A stretch of 64,000 nucleotides of DNA from Salvelinus alpinus (taxonomy: Eukaryota > Chordata > Actinopteri > Salmoniformes > Salmonidae). The notes under the pieces were generated by a model. That model made no database searches. It was not told the DNA's origin and was given only the letters and a program-made list of their open reading frames with translations. The stretch lies in assembly GCF_045679555.1 (NCBI RefSeq), contig NC_092100.1, positions 30,753,106 through 30,817,105 on the forward strand. The letters run 5' to 3'. Shown here in pieces: positions 31,075 to 42,237 of this stretch. The position numbers were made by a program, and so were the translations under genes. The stretch's first letter is position 1. Each line of letters starts with the position of its first letter.

Positions 31075-33713
31075 GTGAGTAGCAAAAATAGCAACAATAT
31101 TGCACAGAGGGGCACTAGTGAGAGAGAGAGAGAAAGCGCAAGAGGAAGACGTAGAGTGAATGTGGGATCGAAAAGCCATCCCATACTGTAGCCTACATGT
31201 AGCGCTATGTGATTATGCCATGCCAGTTTCTGTGTCTATATTCTGGATGAATATAGTATGAACTATTGTTTATTAGTATGCCTAATAATAGGCGACACTT
31301 ATTTTAGATATACATTGATTTTACCCTAGATGCCCGTGCGTCTTTGCTCTTATAGCTCCAATAAGTAAACAGTTATGCTTTATCTTATTTGGTAGCCTAC
31401 AGTAATTCGATCAACTTTATCGTAGTCTGTCAATTTCAGGATATTTCTTAGAATAATAGATTATATCAATCGTCTTGAATTACCTAGCTATGACTTTACT
31501 ATAACTTGTTTACTGATTATGTTTGTGAGCGCGCAATATCGTAGAGTTAACAGTGTCGTGGACTTCTCAGACAACGGGAGGAATGCGTTTGCTTGCAATT
31601 TTACTTGGTTTTGTATTACCTACGTTTAAATATATATATTTTTTACGTTCACATCAATGCCATCATATCACAATAGATTAGGGTTAGGGTCAGATAATTT
31701 TTCGGCTTTTTACTTTGGTTGCTCTGAAATCCTTTATAATTGTCTGTGTAGACACTAGGCTAATTAATATAGCCGTCTATGGGCACTATAGCTGTATGAA
31801 CAACTAAAACTTGACTTCATCCATTCCATTGCATACCACTGTAAAATCGAATGCATTTTCTTAGTTGTGGACTAGAATATTTCCTTATTTTAATAGGTTC
31901 ACAATAATAAGTTAGTACCCTAAACATGTGATTACTTTGTTATAAACAAATAATAGTAGTATTTACAGTGTCAGTTTATTGGTAAAGATACTTTGCATTG
32001 TTAGTCCTGAAATCAAAATTTTGCTGGTCAGCTGGTGGTGGTCATTTGTCCATTTAGAACTAGGCTACTCCAACTTCTATTGTTGCTTTGCTTTTATCAC
32101 TGCTATTTGCTTGAGTTAGAGCAAGCAATGGAGCAATGTATGTTTGCCACCAATAAGATGTGACGTATGTCTATTTTTGAAGCAATTTTGTTTTCTTATA
32201 GTAGGCCTATGTCTTGATCTCAGTTATAAGGGACTATTTTGATGATTTATTATATTTATAGTTTGAATCTGATGTTTTTTTTAGCCTGGGGCATATCTCC
32301 AGTAAGGATTCATCCCACAGTCAGGAACTCCATCAAACTCAGTAAAGGATTAATACAGCAATGCTTCAATCTTTTGAATGGAAGAGTCATTGCACCTGTT
32401 TTGTATGGTTTTATTTCTAATTACAAGCCTGATGAGAGGCAGTCTGGTCATAGTGAATAGTTAGGAGAATGACCTCAACACCAGGCTTTTTCTGCACTAA
32501 TGCCTGGATGGATTGAACAGATTTACAGCTACAATATTATGAAGGAGCCATGGGGGTATTGACTGTATTGATTTGTTGTGATCATTTATCTGCTATTTAA
32601 AATTAACATACATCATTAAATGAAGGTTCAACATTATAACAAATTACACTTTTCTGATTCAGCATATTTGTTTTGGAAGTCCACAAGCCATATTGTACGT
32701 GTCAGTGTAAAGAGTTATGTACAATCACTCAAGAGCTCGTAAACTCACACAAGATGGTAAAATAATAAACCTCAGGACCTTAGTTTGTTGTAGATGATTT
32801 ACTGGCACAGTGAACTTCAGTATGAGGACAAAAGTTTATGGCATCTCCATTTGATTTGACCCCATTGTATATAATTCCAGACAGATAACAGTAGAGAGTG
32901 TTTGGTTGACTGATAAATGTCTAACGTTCCCCCCGGTTTCCCCAACCATGAGGTATTCCTAGCTTGTTGATAATGAAAATATCATCGTTTTTTAAGGGAC
33001 GGCAGTCTTGGCAGCAATATAAAGGTATATCTGTGTGTATTTTTATTGAGTGTCTGTTTTGGTCCCATCTGGATTCATTTTTCCCCCAGCCGATTACTGC
33101 CCTAGCTTATAGAAAGGTGTTTTGCTGCAGTACAGTTAACTTCTTTAAGAACATATAGTAAAATTGGTCATATGGCACTCATAGTATGATAGTATCCTGA
33201 TCTGTAATATACATCCTTGTCTGTAATATATTTATGTGTGGCCTTATTAACAAAAGAGCAATGCAATGTTTTGTTTGTTTCTCTAGTGTTATGTCAGGGT
33301 GCAGTAGATACAGTTATTCATTTAATATTGTCTTTCTCAGTACCATATTACATAATGTGTGTGTGTTTGTGTGTTCAGGCCTAAATGTCTCTCTGTAAAT
33401 TGATAGATGTGTAAATACAGTATTTGTTGTGAGTGGAGAAAGTTGACCCAGGTAAAAGGGAGAAGTTCTGAGGTGGTGATTGGTGTGAGGAGTGGGGGTC
33501 TGGAGTGTCTCCCACCTCGCTTCTCTTCATAGCACCAGAATATCACAGCTTGGATTCAGCTCCTTCCAGGAGACACACAGGAGAAACGTTGAGTGTGTGG
33601 GCAAGTCGGATATGCAATTAACGCTGGTTGTCAGAAAGAGAATGCTGGCGTTTACACCATGCCTCTGAATTAATGAGCGAAACACTTTCTCAACTCTCCT
33701 CTCCCCCTCCCAG
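31075..33713. other. Unique AT-rich sequence, possible intron
   Basis: No mobile element or conserved protein is recognised. It lies between the two exon-like segments. Confidence 0.35.
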
Positions 33714-33842
33714 GACATTTTTCCCAAGGAGGAAAACGCAGCAGGAAGCTTAACGCAAGCGAGGGAAGCATTGAAGGGAAAGGAAGAGACAGACAGGAGC
33801 TGGATATTCCCATAAAGAGGATATCACTGCTTTGATAGTTGG
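33714..33842 (+). other. Candidate second 5' UTR exon
   Basis: A pyrimidine tract and acceptor (CTCTCCTCTCCCCCTCCCAG) end at 33713. The 129-bp segment is purine-rich, has no ATG, and is followed by donor GTAAGC at 33843. Low-confidence exon, consistent with 5' untranslated sequence. Confidence 0.35.
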
Positions 33843-33956
33843 GTAAGCCACTTGTTCTTAAAAATCTTGGTATTGTTGTTGTTTACCTGTTTATTTACTC
33901 TCCTGTTTTTTTAAGAGTCACTTAACTTACTTAATTGTATATGCCATGGATCTCCA

Positions 33957-34929
33957 TAGGGTTGGATGATGTCAACTTTTGTCCTATGGTGATTAGGTAC
34001 TCATAAAACATTGTGATATAAGATGGCATCGCCCCCTATTGGCCAACCCCCAAAATTGTTTTTGTGAAAAAAACTCTGTTAAAACAACTGTTGGGCTATA
34101 GCCAGAAATCGCATGCTACAACTTGACAAAAGATACGTTTGGTGAAAGCCTGGACAAAAGCCTAAGTGGAGCAAAATCTTTGATAATATTTCGGGTGGAG
34201 CTTCAGTATGGCCAGGTCAGTGTGTGTGTGTGTGTGTGTGGCATGCACATGATGGAGTGACAGTCAACTGATGAGGAATGGGCTGTTTTACCATAGTGAG
34301 TTAGGTTATAAATCATGGGCTTGATAGAAGCAAAGCGTACCGTCTTCAGAACTATAATTGTTTGTTATATTTCTCATAAAGCTGTGATTGAGAATAGCAT
34401 ATGCCTAGGCCTATAGATTCCATCTTTCATTCTTGTAATTTTTGATAGCGGCACATTATAGACAACTCCTTCTTAAGCTATTTGAATATTTAGGAAATAG
34501 GTTACTGTTCATAACTTCATAGCTATTTGAATATTTAGGAAATAACTTGTCTTGAAGCTTTTATGATAGACCTAGTAGGAGGATAGGTTATAGGCTATTT
34601 GGTTTTCAACCTCACATGGGGGGATTTTTCCTGGCACGCACAGAAAATGTATTTCTTAATCAGCTTAAACTTGATTGAACTTGTCATTTTATTTTTCTGT
34701 AGGCTATTTATATTGTTTGTTCTCTCTCATTATTAGTCCCCTAGCTAAGTTACGTTTTTAGAGAATTTAAATAATATTTTGCTCTCTCCGACTCCATTCT
34801 TTACTGCACGGTGCAAGTCAAGTTCAAATAGGCTAAACCATCGTCTGTCACATCACGATGTCGTCAACATCGACGATGGCTGTCAGTCATTGTTGATAGA
34901 TGATGCTGTTGTAATATCGCCCAACCCTA
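33957..34929 (+). mobile_element. Non-autonomous hAT transposon with perfect 8-bp target duplication
   Basis: 973 bp starting TAGGGTTGGATGATGTC and ending with the complement of TAGGGTTGGGCGATATT. GATCTCCA lies on both sides (33949-33956 and 34930-34937). The 8-bp duplication and the TAGGGTTGG ends fit the hAT superfamily. There is no transposase ORF. It sits 114 bp after the candidate exon and contains a (TG)10 tract. Confidence 0.85.
34221..34240. repeat. (TG)10 microsatellite
   Basis: Uninterrupted TG dinucleotides within the non-autonomous hAT. Confidence 0.9.
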
Positions 34930-34937
34930 GATCTCCA

Positions 34938-37909
34938 GTAATGTTTTATGCTTTCTTTGGTCCTTTTGGTTATTCTCTTTATCTGAAGTGGGAAACATCA
35001 TTAAGACCATCTGGTTTCATGAGAGTGTCAGCTGTACATGGATTTTGTAGTGTTCACCATGTTACACCATTGTACTGTGGCACAGCACTTCCCCTACAGT
35101 ACACTTGAGAGCTGAACTAGTGTCAACTGCAGCTGACTCATCAGGCACAGTTTTATAGCAAATTACATTGCCTTTTTTGAGAGTTCTACAAGGCTACTTG
35201 TTTTGAGAGAACCAGTAGCTAACACAATTAACCTTTACACTTCTTTAGATAGATACAATAACAAAGAAGAGAAGCAAAGAAGACAGGTTGTGTATCACAC
35301 AACCTCCCCACAATCAACAAGTATCAGCAAAGGTCATGATATTACATTTTTTCATCAAAGTACTGAATGTGTTTATACATTGAGGTGTAAATTAGTAGTT
35401 GTTTCACTGTTACTCTCTCTTTATTCACTAGTGTGACTGCGACCCTATGTAGGAAGTCCTCTCTTATTCTCAGAGTTAGGTGTGAAGGTACTTTGGCAAT
35501 TATGTTCAAGATATTTGTCAGAGCAACAACAGGAAAAACACTATGCTTCTTCTCTATGTCCACTTTGCTTAATTTTTTTGTTACAAAGCCCTCTGCACAT
35601 GCTCTCAGCAACATGATTCATTGTTTAATGGAGCTCCATCATCAAACTGGAGATTCCAGCATTCTCCCGTGAGACCTGGAGGCAGGATGCAGAATTTTGA
35701 GCCCAGCAGATAATGACAATTGTGTACGCTCTAGACTATTTATTCTAAAGGAACGCTTCCTGAGTACTTTAATAAATAAAATGGGTATAAATGTAGTTAT
35801 TCTATTCCAGAAAGGGCGAACCATGAATATGGATGTTCTTTCTTGTGTTTATACACTGCATTAAATCAACTCTGACTTCCCCTTCTATCGTGTGTGGCTA
35901 CTGCAATGGCTGTGTAACACAGAGGAATGCACAGTGTCCTAGCAGTGTCACCCAACCCCACAATCCAACCCAACAGAGAGCTGAGTTCCAAACCCAGAAC
36001 CCCCTGGCTGCCTCCTGTCTGACCACCAGGTCACAGAGCCTCACCTTTGATGCTAAATGGGTTAGTTACCCCAGGATACCAGCCAGTTTGACAAACACAC
36101 AAAATCATCATTTAAAATGTGTATCAAAATATTAGCTCCTTGTTCGTTTTTTCTCTCTCCTCCAGTCTCACAAAACTGAGTCTGTGTTATTGTGCAAATA
36201 CGTTGTGGAGTGTGCCAAATCAAACCGTCTATCATGTTGTGAGGCTGCACAGTTGGAACTTTATTAGGCACGCCCTTAATGTGCTGTGATGATGACTTCC
36301 AAACCATTAGCCTGTGGATCAGGGACCAGCCCTGGCACAGGCTAATATACCACATATACACTTTATAAATACGGCTTAATATCCTACATGGCGGTGCGGT
36401 TTCAAAGTTAATATAATAAAAATATTTTGAAATCATATTCAAAAACGTATTATGCAGTTCTTAATTATTATTATTTTTTAAAGAAAAGCCACACTCAAAT
36501 ATATAATTAGACATGATTTTAAATCTGAAATTAAGAAAGATTTATACTAATAACGTACAGGGGTGCGGCCGATTGTCACTGTATACTTGGAAAAGCAAAT
36601 GTAAAAAGCACCAATTTTTCCTATAGACCTATTTATAATTCTCATCACATCTGCCTGCTATGTAGTATGTCAACAAAGCAACTCTGTTGACAATTAGCCC
36701 CCTATCATTCTGACCTAAATATCAATATCCTAAACTACAGTGGCTTATAAACATCTGATAGCCTGAAAACTGTTTCTAACAAAAGCATGAGTGAACCACT
36801 CACTAATGCACTGTTGTCTAAGGGAGCACCTAACAGTGACCTTTCAACTGCCCTGCCCTTGGCTGTGACCTCTGGTAGTAAGCCACCCCATACGGCCCAC
36901 TCAGCACATGTGCTGCTGAGCAGGGCAGAGCGGCTTAAAGATAGACAGCTTCTTCCTGTCTTCTTTGCCTTTCCCCTTCGAGCCCTCAGTCAGACAGAGT
37001 TGTCCTTACCCCCTCAGCTCTCTCTGGTCATACTGAAGAATCAGCCGAACCAAAGCGGCAGCCTCAATCTGCAGTTAATCCTCTTTCACTACTATCATCC
37101 CTGTCTCTCTCTCCCCTCCACTGTTTAAGTGGCCCACACAGGGTTAAGACTGCAAGTCAACTTTGAATGTAAAAATGTTTTACTTGTTGAAGTAAACAGT
37201 CTTGAGGAAGTTCATAGTGTAAGTTGAGTTATCAATGGTTTATGATAACCTTTCCTTTTTAAATCTATAATTCATCACAAGGATATTTTTTAAAGTTTCA
37301 TAAGGACATTATGAACCATTTGTTACCAGGTATTATATGATCACAGCTGTCTTTCTATATGGCATTGATTTGGGCTATTGCCATTTGAATGTCTCCTGTA
37401 GGCTGGTTCAAAGCATTGACAGTAAAGCCTAGCTCTGATAAGAGCTCTTATATTTGCTTAATTTAGTCCTTTTCCATCAGATTTCCCTTTAAAAGGCTCA
37501 GCAGTAACAGAAAATAATGTATTCTACGAATCCAAATTGACACAGGTAGGGTTGTGGAAAAGGAATATTACTGGAAACTTTCTAGGTTTAACACTAAACT
37601 ACCAGAATTTCAGTAGCTTTCAAGTTTTGGGGGGAATTTTATAAAATTACATCTAGTGGCCTTTTTGGATACTTCAGATTATCACAGATGTACCTCTGTG
37701 TGGCCTGATCACATAATACACAATAACATTGTATTTAAAAATGTTATGACAAAGCTGTAAAACATTATCCTAAATATAAACCATAAATTTAAACCATTTG
37801 GGTTTAATATGAGGGTTTCAACATGAAATTGTATTCAGTGCATGTGACAAATAAAATTGGATTTGATTTGAAATATCCTTTTACAAAGTGTTGTGTTGAA
37901 ATGGTCTAT
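34938..37909. other. Mostly unique non-coding sequence
   Basis: No gene is supported. A short repeat terminus, CATGTGACAAATAAAATTGG at about 37844-37863, looks like the 3' end of a common fish retroelement. Confidence 0.35.
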
Positions 37910-38339
37910 GGGCGATTCCATGCCAGCATGTCCCGGAAATATCTTTGGTAATTCAGATTGTTCTGGCAATTCTCAAACAGAAACTTAATTAGGAGGAAGG
38001 ATGTTTGATTTGCTTTCTAAATATGTATCACAAACAATTTTTTAGAAAATTAATGTTTAAAGTGGCCATTTTAGGCCCATTTTAGACCTACCGTGCCTTC
38101 AGAAAGTATTCACACCCAGGGACTTTTTTCATATTTTGTTGTGTTACAGCTGGAATTTAGAATTGTCACTGGCCTACACACAATACCCCATAATGTTTTT
38201 CAGAAATGTTACAAATTAATAAAAGTGAAAAGCTGAAATGTTTTAACTATTCAACCTCTTTCTTATGGCAAGCCTAAATAAATTCAGGAGTAAAAATTTG
38301 ATTAACAATTCACAGAATAAGTTTCATGGACTCACTCTG

Positions 38340-38738
38340 TGTCACGTTCTGACCTTAGTTCCTTTTTTATGTCTTTATTTTAGTTGGTCAGGGCGTGAGT
38401 TGGGGTGGGCATTCTATGTTGTTTTTCTATGTTTTGTTCTGTTGTTATATTTCTATGTGTTTGGCCTAGTATGGTTCTCAATCAGAGGCAGGTGTCAGTC
38501 GTTGTCTCTGATTTGGGAGCCATATTTAGGTAGCCTGTTTTCTATTGTGTTTGGTGGGTGGTTGTTTCCTGTGTTAGTGTTTGCACCATATGGGACTGTT
38601 TTGGTTGTTTGTTTGTACTTTTGTTATTTTGTTCAGTGTTCTGTTGATTTATTAAATATCTCATTATGGACACTTACCACGCTGCACATTGGTCCGATCC
38701 TTGCTACTCCTCCTCAGACGAAGAGGAAATCTGTTATA
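38340..38738 (+). mobile_element. Solo LTR inside the Tc1 element
   Basis: 399 bp, TGTCACGTTCTGACC at the left, CTGTTATA at the right (terminal CA mutated to TA). Perfect 5-bp duplications CTCTG at 38335-38339 and 38739-38743. ATTAAA in the 3' third supports plus orientation. Confidence 0.9.
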
Positions 38739-39389
38739 CTCTGTGTGCATTAATTGTATTTGACATCATTTTTAATGACTACCTCATCTCTGTTCCCCAC
38801 ATATACAATTATCTGTAAGGTCCCTCAGTCGAGCATTACATTTCAAACACATGTTCAACCACAACGACCAGGGAGGTTTTCCAATGCCTCGCAAAGAAGG
38901 GCACCTATTGGTAGATGGGTAAAAAATAAAATAAAAAGCAGACATTGAATATCCCTTTGAGCATGGTGAAGTTATTAATTACACTTTGGATGGTGTATCA
39001 ATACACCCAGTCACTACAAAGATACAGGCGACCTTCCTAACTCAGTTGCCGCATCGGAAGGAAATCACTCAGAGATTTCAGCATGAGGCCAATGGTGACT
39101 TTAAAACAGTTAAATAGTTTAATGGCTGTGATAGGAGAAAATTGAGGATGGATCAGCAAAATTGTAGTTACTCCACAATACTAACCTAATTGACAGAACA
39201 AAAAGAAGTAAGCCTGTACAGAATAAAAATCATTCCAAAACATTAATCCTGTTTGCAACATTCATCCTGTTTGCAACAAGGCACAAAATTAATACTCCAA
39301 AACATGTGGCAAAGCAATTCACATTTTGTCCTGAATAGAAAGTGTTATGTTTGGGGAAAATCCAATACAACACATTACTGAGTATATTA

Positions 39390-39660
39390 CTGAGTCCTAC
39401 TCTCCATATTTTCAAGCATAGTCGTGGCTGCATCATGTTATGGATATGCTTGTTATCGTTAAGGACTGGGGAGTTTTTTAGGATAAAAAATAAACAGAAT
39501 GGAGCTAAGCACCAGACTTTCCACCAGACACTGGGAGATGAATTCACCTTTCAGCAGGACAATAACCTAAAACATAAGGCCAAATCTACACTGGAGTTGC
39601 TTACCAAGAAGACAGGGAATGTTCTTAAGTGACCGAGTTACGTCAAGGGTTGTGAATACT
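39390..39660 (+). pseudogene. Tc1-like transposase fragment
   Basis: In frame: GCIMLWICLLSLRTGEFFRI and FTFQQDNNLKHKAKSTLELL, the latter around the second catalytic aspartate (QQDN). The reading frame stops at 39630, and the region with the catalytic Glu is deleted. Confidence 0.75.
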
Positions 39661-39702
39661 TTCTGAAGGCATGGTACATGTAAGATTCTATGGCTGCGTT
39701 TA

Positions 39703-40087
39703 GAGGTAAGTCTAGGTTCTGAAAAAAATTCACATTGATTTATTCAACATTGAAAATAGTAAAATCAATATCTCAAAAGTACCCTTTTAGATGTCCGTAT
39801 CCTGCACGGTTCACGTATCATATGCTGCATTTAGACAGGCAGCCCAATTCTGATATTTTTTTCACTAATTGCTTAAAAAAGATCTGATGTGAATAGATCT
39901 GACGTGATTAGTCAAAAGACCAATTAGTGGACAAAAATATCTGAATTTGTCTCCCTGTCTAAACGCGTATGATACGTGAACCGTGCAGGATACGGACATC
40001 TAAAAGGGTACTTTTGAGACATTGATATTACTATTTTCAATGTTGAATAAATCAATGTGAATTTTTCTCAGAACCTAGACTTACCTC
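39703..40087. repeat. Large palindrome, arms of about 165 bp
   Basis: Left arm 39703-39870 and right arm 39922-40087 are near-perfect inverted copies: GAGGTAAGTCTAGGTTCTGA at the left end and TCAGAACCTAGACTTACCTC at the right. A loop of about 50 bp lies between. The inner part (TTTAGACAGGCAGCCCAATT) resembles a common fish palindromic MITE. Confidence 0.88.
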
Positions 40088-40299
40088 ATATTTTAGAGGA
40101 CACTATAACGAGTATAATGACACCAAGATGTTGTCTGTATCATGTACGGTTCACAGATCAAAGGTTCTGACAAGAGGCATGTATAGGTCTCAAAATACAA
40201 ATGTAAAAAACATGTCAAACATCCTTCCTTCCAATGAAGTTTCTATGTGAGAATTGACAGAAAAATATATATTTGGGCCATGCTGTCGTGGAATCGCCC

Positions 40300-41302
40300 C
40301 TAAGTGAAATTGACTAGAGCAGTTTTCATGTTGAGTCATGTTGGATCAACAGTGCACTCCAATCTTTAGATGTCTTTCTTTCTGAGTGCATTTCTGACAG
40401 GCTCTCTACAGATACAAATAAAGCAGTGCCACTATGGCATTTGAAGTGGTACACATCATTAAAACAAACAGAGGGCTAAACTGACACATTGTCATAACAA
40501 ATGTGATGCAATTGTATTGCATGTGAACTTTAAGGTGTACTGCTATGTTACTTAATTGGAGTAGGACAAGAACAATACTTTTAGTTTGATATATTCACCT
40601 CTACCAAGTCAAGTTAAGTGACTTGAGTTATACTGAGGACTGACAAAAGATATAAACTGAGAAAAAATAAGTAGTAGATGCATGCTAGCTGCAGTGTGGC
40701 TTCTGAGGTTAGCGTGTTAAAGCTTCTGCTATGTGGTGGAGCAGAGGTGATGGCAACAAACAAAGTCACCATGCACCTGATGGACCTCTGGTCTCTCATT
40801 CTACAATATTAGTGTCACTATTGATACGTTAGCAAAACCACAAACATGTTGTGCATCATAAAAACAAGAGCCTTATGTATATAGTCAAGGAAGTCCATCC
40901 TGTGGTTGATTTGTTTGTTCTTTGTTTGCATGATACTATAGGTGTTAGAAATGGATCTCATTTTGTTGTTGAAGATTTGTTGCATCGTAATAGCAGATTT
41001 TTTAAAAAGCGGTAGCCTAACAGTTATCACTGAAATACATACAGTATCATAGATCAGAATTGTTTTAGGAATTTTCCCATTAATTTAAGGAAAACATCAC
41101 TTTGCTGAGTTGCAGTTTGACTGAATTTCAATGAGACTTTGAAAAAACATTAAGGAATACATTATAATCTAATTTGTCAGATCAAAAGATTTCTTGTGGC
41201 CGCTAATATGCTCCCCTGTATCACATTTAAGACACATCCACTTAATCTTAACATAAAAAGTTTGGAGTCCCGATGGAGGACCTGAGTTGTCTTGCAGGGT
41301 CT
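40300..41302. other. Unique AT-rich sequence
   Basis: No gene or element recognised. Confidence 0.35.
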
Positions 41303-41307
41303 ATAGG

Positions 41308-41671
41308 TGTCACGCCCTGGCTATAGAGAGGTTTTTATTCTCTATTTTGGTTAGGCCAGTGTGTGACTAGGGTGTGCAGTCTATGTTCTTTTTTTAATGT
41401 TGTTGGTTTTCTATGTGTTTGGCCTGGTGTGGTTCCCAGTTAGAGGCAGCTGTCTATCGTTGTCTCTGATTGGGAGCCATACTTGGGTAGCCTGTTTTCC
41501 CATTTTGTGTTGTGGGTGATTAATTTCTGTTTAGTGTGTTGCACCTGACGGAGCTGTTTCGGTTGTCACTTTGTTGTTTTTGCTTTTTTAGTGTTCAGTT
41601 TCTATTAAACATGACGAACACTTACCACGCTGCGTTTTGGTCTTCACCTTCTTCCGACGACAGCCGTTACA
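41308..41671 (+). mobile_element. Solo LTR at the left end of the hAT element
   Basis: 364 bp, TGTCACGCCCTGG...CAGCCGTTACA, with perfect 5-bp duplications ATAGG at 41303-41307 and 41672-41676. It was inserted at the terminus of the hAT, whose first bases overlap the right duplication. Confidence 0.92.
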
Positions 41672-41852
41672 ATAGGGTTGCACATTTTGGGGAATATTCA
41701 GAAGTGGAAACTTTCCATGGGAATTAACGAGAATATATGCAAACTAATATTAATACCATTTAAATGTAGATGTTTTTTGCATTGGATATATTTACCATAT
41801 CATATGGAAACAGAAACAGAAACCTTTTACCATATCATAAGTAGACATAATT

Positions 41853-42040
41853 GGGGCGGTAGGTAGCCTAGTGGTTAGAGCGTTGGACTTGTAACCGAAA
41901 GGCTGCAAGATCGAATCCCCGGGCTGACAAGGTAAAAATCTGCCGTTCTGCCCCTGAACAAGGCCCACTGTTCCTAGGCCGTCATTGAAAATAAGAAATT
42001 GTTCTTAACTGACTTGCCTAGTTAAATAAAGGTTAAAAAA
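41853..42040 (+). mobile_element. tRNA-derived SINE with LINE-like tail
   Basis: GGGGCGGTAGGTAGCCTAGT (A box), AAGATCGAATCCCCGGG (B box) and GTTCTGCCCCTGAACAAGGC, ending TTGCCTAGTTAAATAAAGGT. Promoter boxes are intact. A few bases that usually hold GTTAACC are deleted. Confidence 0.88.
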
Positions 42041-42237
42041 ATTCTAATGATTAAATCCTTCCAGTAGAAATAAAAAAAACGATTTAGTTACGAATTTAAC
42101 TTTAATTAAATGAGTTGACTCTTTACATGGGATGATTTCACTGAACAACAAAACAAAGGGAATATTGAATGATATTGCATCTCCCAAAATGTGTAAAATG
42201 ATTTAGTCTAGAAACTAAAGCTTTGGTTGTCTTCCTC

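Larger units (their letters stand above)
38091..39674 (+). mobile_element. Tc1-like transposon, internally deleted, holding a solo LTR
   Basis: TA flanks at 38089-38090 and 39675-39676. The left end reads CCGTGCCTTCAGAAAGTATT; the complement of the right end reads CCATGCCTTCAGAAAGTATT. Non-coding Tc1 sequence, a solo LTR (38340-38738) and transposase scraps are inside. Most of the 3' coding part and the inner right repeat are deleted. Confidence 0.87.
37910..40299. mobile_element. Fold-back element with 11-bp terminal repeats and a large central palindrome
   Basis: GGGCGATTCCA at 37910-37920 is the exact complement of TGGAATCGCCC at 40289-40299. The next 100 bp inside each end are also inverted copies (GAAGGATGTTTGA blocks), and the centre holds a 385-bp palindrome (39703-40087). 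A Tc1 (38091-39674) lies in the left arm, so the element was about 800 bp before that insertion. It has no ORF. Class unknown; a non-autonomous DNA transposon is likely. Confidence 0.65.

Noticed and set aside
31676..31693. Telomere-like TTAGGGTTAGGG
   Set aside because: Only two units; expected by chance or from an old repeat.
36787..37128. 113-codon frame in unique sequence
   Set aside because: No known motif, no splice context that supports it, and a low-complexity Ser/Leu/Pro composition.
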